Shown here: positions 57,064 to 58,212 of the stretch, in pieces
Layout: every line of letters begins with the position of its first letter
Position numbering within the stretch: the stretch's first letter is position 1
Assembly: GCA_947473045.1 (NCBI GenBank)
Contig: CANJCO010000030.1
Location: 1-58,212 of the forward strand
Direction of reading: 5' to 3'
From: Myxococcales bacterium
GTDB lineage: Bacteria; Myxococcota_A; Polyangia; Polyangiales; Polyangiaceae
DNA: 58,212 bases
Translations under genes and position numbers: made by a program
Notes under the pieces: generated by a model
Seen by the model: the letters and a program-made list of their open reading frames with translations, nothing else
Database searches by the model: none
What the model was told of the DNA's origin: nothing

Positions 57064-58212
57064 TCGCCCCGTTCCTCCTTGGCCCGCTCTTCCTCATAAC
57101 GGAGGTCGGCTTCGGCTCCTGCGACCCGCCACTCCCAGAACGGCCGCAGTTCGCTGTCGGTCTCATCGGCCAGCGACTTCTTCGCCGATTCCACGGCGGA
57201 CACAAAGATCGCGGGTACCTCTCCGGGTCGACCGGACCATGAGCGAATTCCACGATCCGACAGCGCGCTGAATAGCGAGCGCCGCTCCTCCTGGTCGTGG
57301 GTGCGCGTCAGGAGCGCCTTCGCGATCGTTCTCCAAGGATTGGTTCCGATCGCGTAGGCACCCGCAATTCTTGCGAGACGCCTCAGCTCCTCCGGAGTGG
57401 TCGCACTGGAAAGTCTACGCAGCACCTCCGCAGGTACAAGGTAACCGTGAGGATCGACGTCGCGGAGTATCTCCGGCAGATGGTAACCGACGCTGCCATT
57501 GTCATCGACAAGGGGCAGCAGCGCGGCGATGGCCTTCACTGCCTCTGGGTTGTTGGCGTCGGCGTCCGTGACGTCCACAACATATCGACTGATTGACGCG
57601 TGGGAGCTCACCGCTCTGCCCTTCGGATCGGTCGCCGCCTCAACACGCATCCGCTGAACGAGCGCGCCGGGAAGCCACGAGATTGGCGCGCGTCCGATGC
57701 GCTTGAGGATCTCGTCGATGTGCCACTCGACGTTCCCGCCAAGGTCGTCGATATCGGGCAACCGAAGTAGCTGTCCGAGGAGCCACTGGGCGAGGTCTGA
57801 AGGCGTGGCCGCAGGATCGCTTTCGCGAACGGCCCAGTACACGGCGTCAACAAGGGAGGCAACCACGGCCACCAACTGCTCCTGTGGAGCTCGGGCGAGC
57901 GTGCCCTCAACGATCGGCCTAAGAGTCGCCCAGTCGTGATGCAGCGTCACCGCGACGGCCGCGACGAATTCAGGACCGCGCCCGTACTTCTCGAACAAGG
58001 ATGCGGAGGAGCGTAGAAGGTCGTGCTCCTCACGCGTCAGCGCGCCTGCAGCGCTCGGCCGAGGGACGCCACCGTACGTGCGAAGCAGGACGTTCAAGTA
58101 CTGCTGCTCGCTGCCACAGGCCTTCATCAGCTCCCTGACGAGTGTGTAGGCCTCAGACGGGTTGCTGCCCCTGCGGAGACTCGCCACCCAGCTGGCTGCC
58201 GTGACCGCTCCA
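57060..58212 (-). CDS. Large helical protein, C-terminal part only; continues beyond the window
   Basis: The frame is open to the window edge; the visible 380 or so codons show no stop upstream, so the start (GTG 58187 is merely internal) lies outside. The sequence is a helical solenoid-like chain (FVAAVAVTLHHDWATLRPIV, VEWHIDEILKRIGRAPISWL, LARIAGAYAIGTNPWRTIAK) ending in a charged coiled tail (EEERAKEERGE). No catalytic motif lies in this part. Such C-termini occur in large STAND-type ATPases with helical sensor regions, but no ATPase motif is visible here. It is coupled to the HEPN-like gene and appears less GC-extreme than the neighbouring genes. Confidence 0.65.
   Translation of the reverse strand, partial: GAVTAASWVASLRRGSNPSEAYTLVRELMKACGSEQQYLNVLLRTYGGVPRPSAAGALTREEHDLLRSSASLFEKYGRGPEFVAAVAVTLHHDWATLRPIVEGTLARAPQEQLVAVVASLVDAVYWAVRESDPAATPSDLAQWLLGQLLRLPDIDDLGGNVEWHIDEILKRIGRAPISWLPGALVQRMRVEAATDPKGRAVSSHASISRYVVDVTDADANNPEAVKAIAALLPLVDDNGSVGYHLPEILRDVDPHGYLVPAEVLRRLSSATTPEELRRLARIAGAYAIGTNPWRTIAKALLTRTHDQEERRSLFSALSDRGIRSWSGRPGEVPAIFVSAVESAKKSLADETDSELRPFWEWRVAGAEADLRYEEERAKEERGE

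Overview
The window is very GC-rich, densely coded DNA that looks like a myxobacterium (Myxococcota, probably the Polyangia side). This is inferred from gene content: Hanks-type Ser/Thr kinases, a kinase-ATPase-GAF-sigma54 hybrid regulator, many small lipoproteins, a Kazal-type lipoprotein, a 12-kb TPR gene and MoxR/DUF4350 genes. No rRNA, CRISPR array, insertion sequence or phage structural gene was recognised.

Layout. 1-5.6 kb (mostly minus strand): the N-terminal part of metH, a secreted protein, a heptose kinase/nucleotidyltransferase pair, tRNA-Lys(CTT) with its terminator, and a CBS-pair protein. 6-19 kb (plus): a 4011-residue TPR protein, then glyQ without glyS. 19-22 kb: two overlapping Cys-rich lipoprotein genes, a helical-repeat protein and a short DsbD. 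22-27 kb (minus): two lipoproteins, a membrane-anchored kinase, priA and comF, apparently one transcription unit. 27-31 kb (plus): an ABC1/UbiB kinase-like gene and two adjacent acyl-CoA dehydrogenases. 31-39 kb: a MoxR ATPase diverging from a DUF4350 gene, followed by two translationally coupled membrane proteins that resemble complex I subunits NuoL and NuoM but have lost the proton-pathway residues and gained extracytoplasmic domains, then an HD-GYP response regulator. 39-44.5 kb (minus): ATP synthase genes b'-b-delta-alpha-gamma plus a secreted protein, with no beta or epsilon gene. 44.8-52.5 kb (minus): small unknowns, a lipoprotein peroxiredoxin, a lipoprotein, the 1448-residue hybrid regulator and an outer-membrane-type protein. 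52.5-55.7 kb: an alpha/beta hydrolase with a lipoprotein (plus), then a Kazal lipoprotein and heme A synthase (minus). 55.8-58.2 kb: tRNA-Arg(CCG), a repeat-rich non-coding stretch, and a two-gene accessory operon cut by the window end (a HEPN-like RNxxxH protein and a large helical protein).

The most unusual parts are the NuoL/NuoM-like pair beside MoxR/DUF4350, the HEPN operon beside tRNA-Arg, the hybrid regulator, the ATP synthase subunits with extra sequence, and the paired dehydrogenases of which one lacks the catalytic glutamate. All family calls were made by reading motifs; no database search was run.
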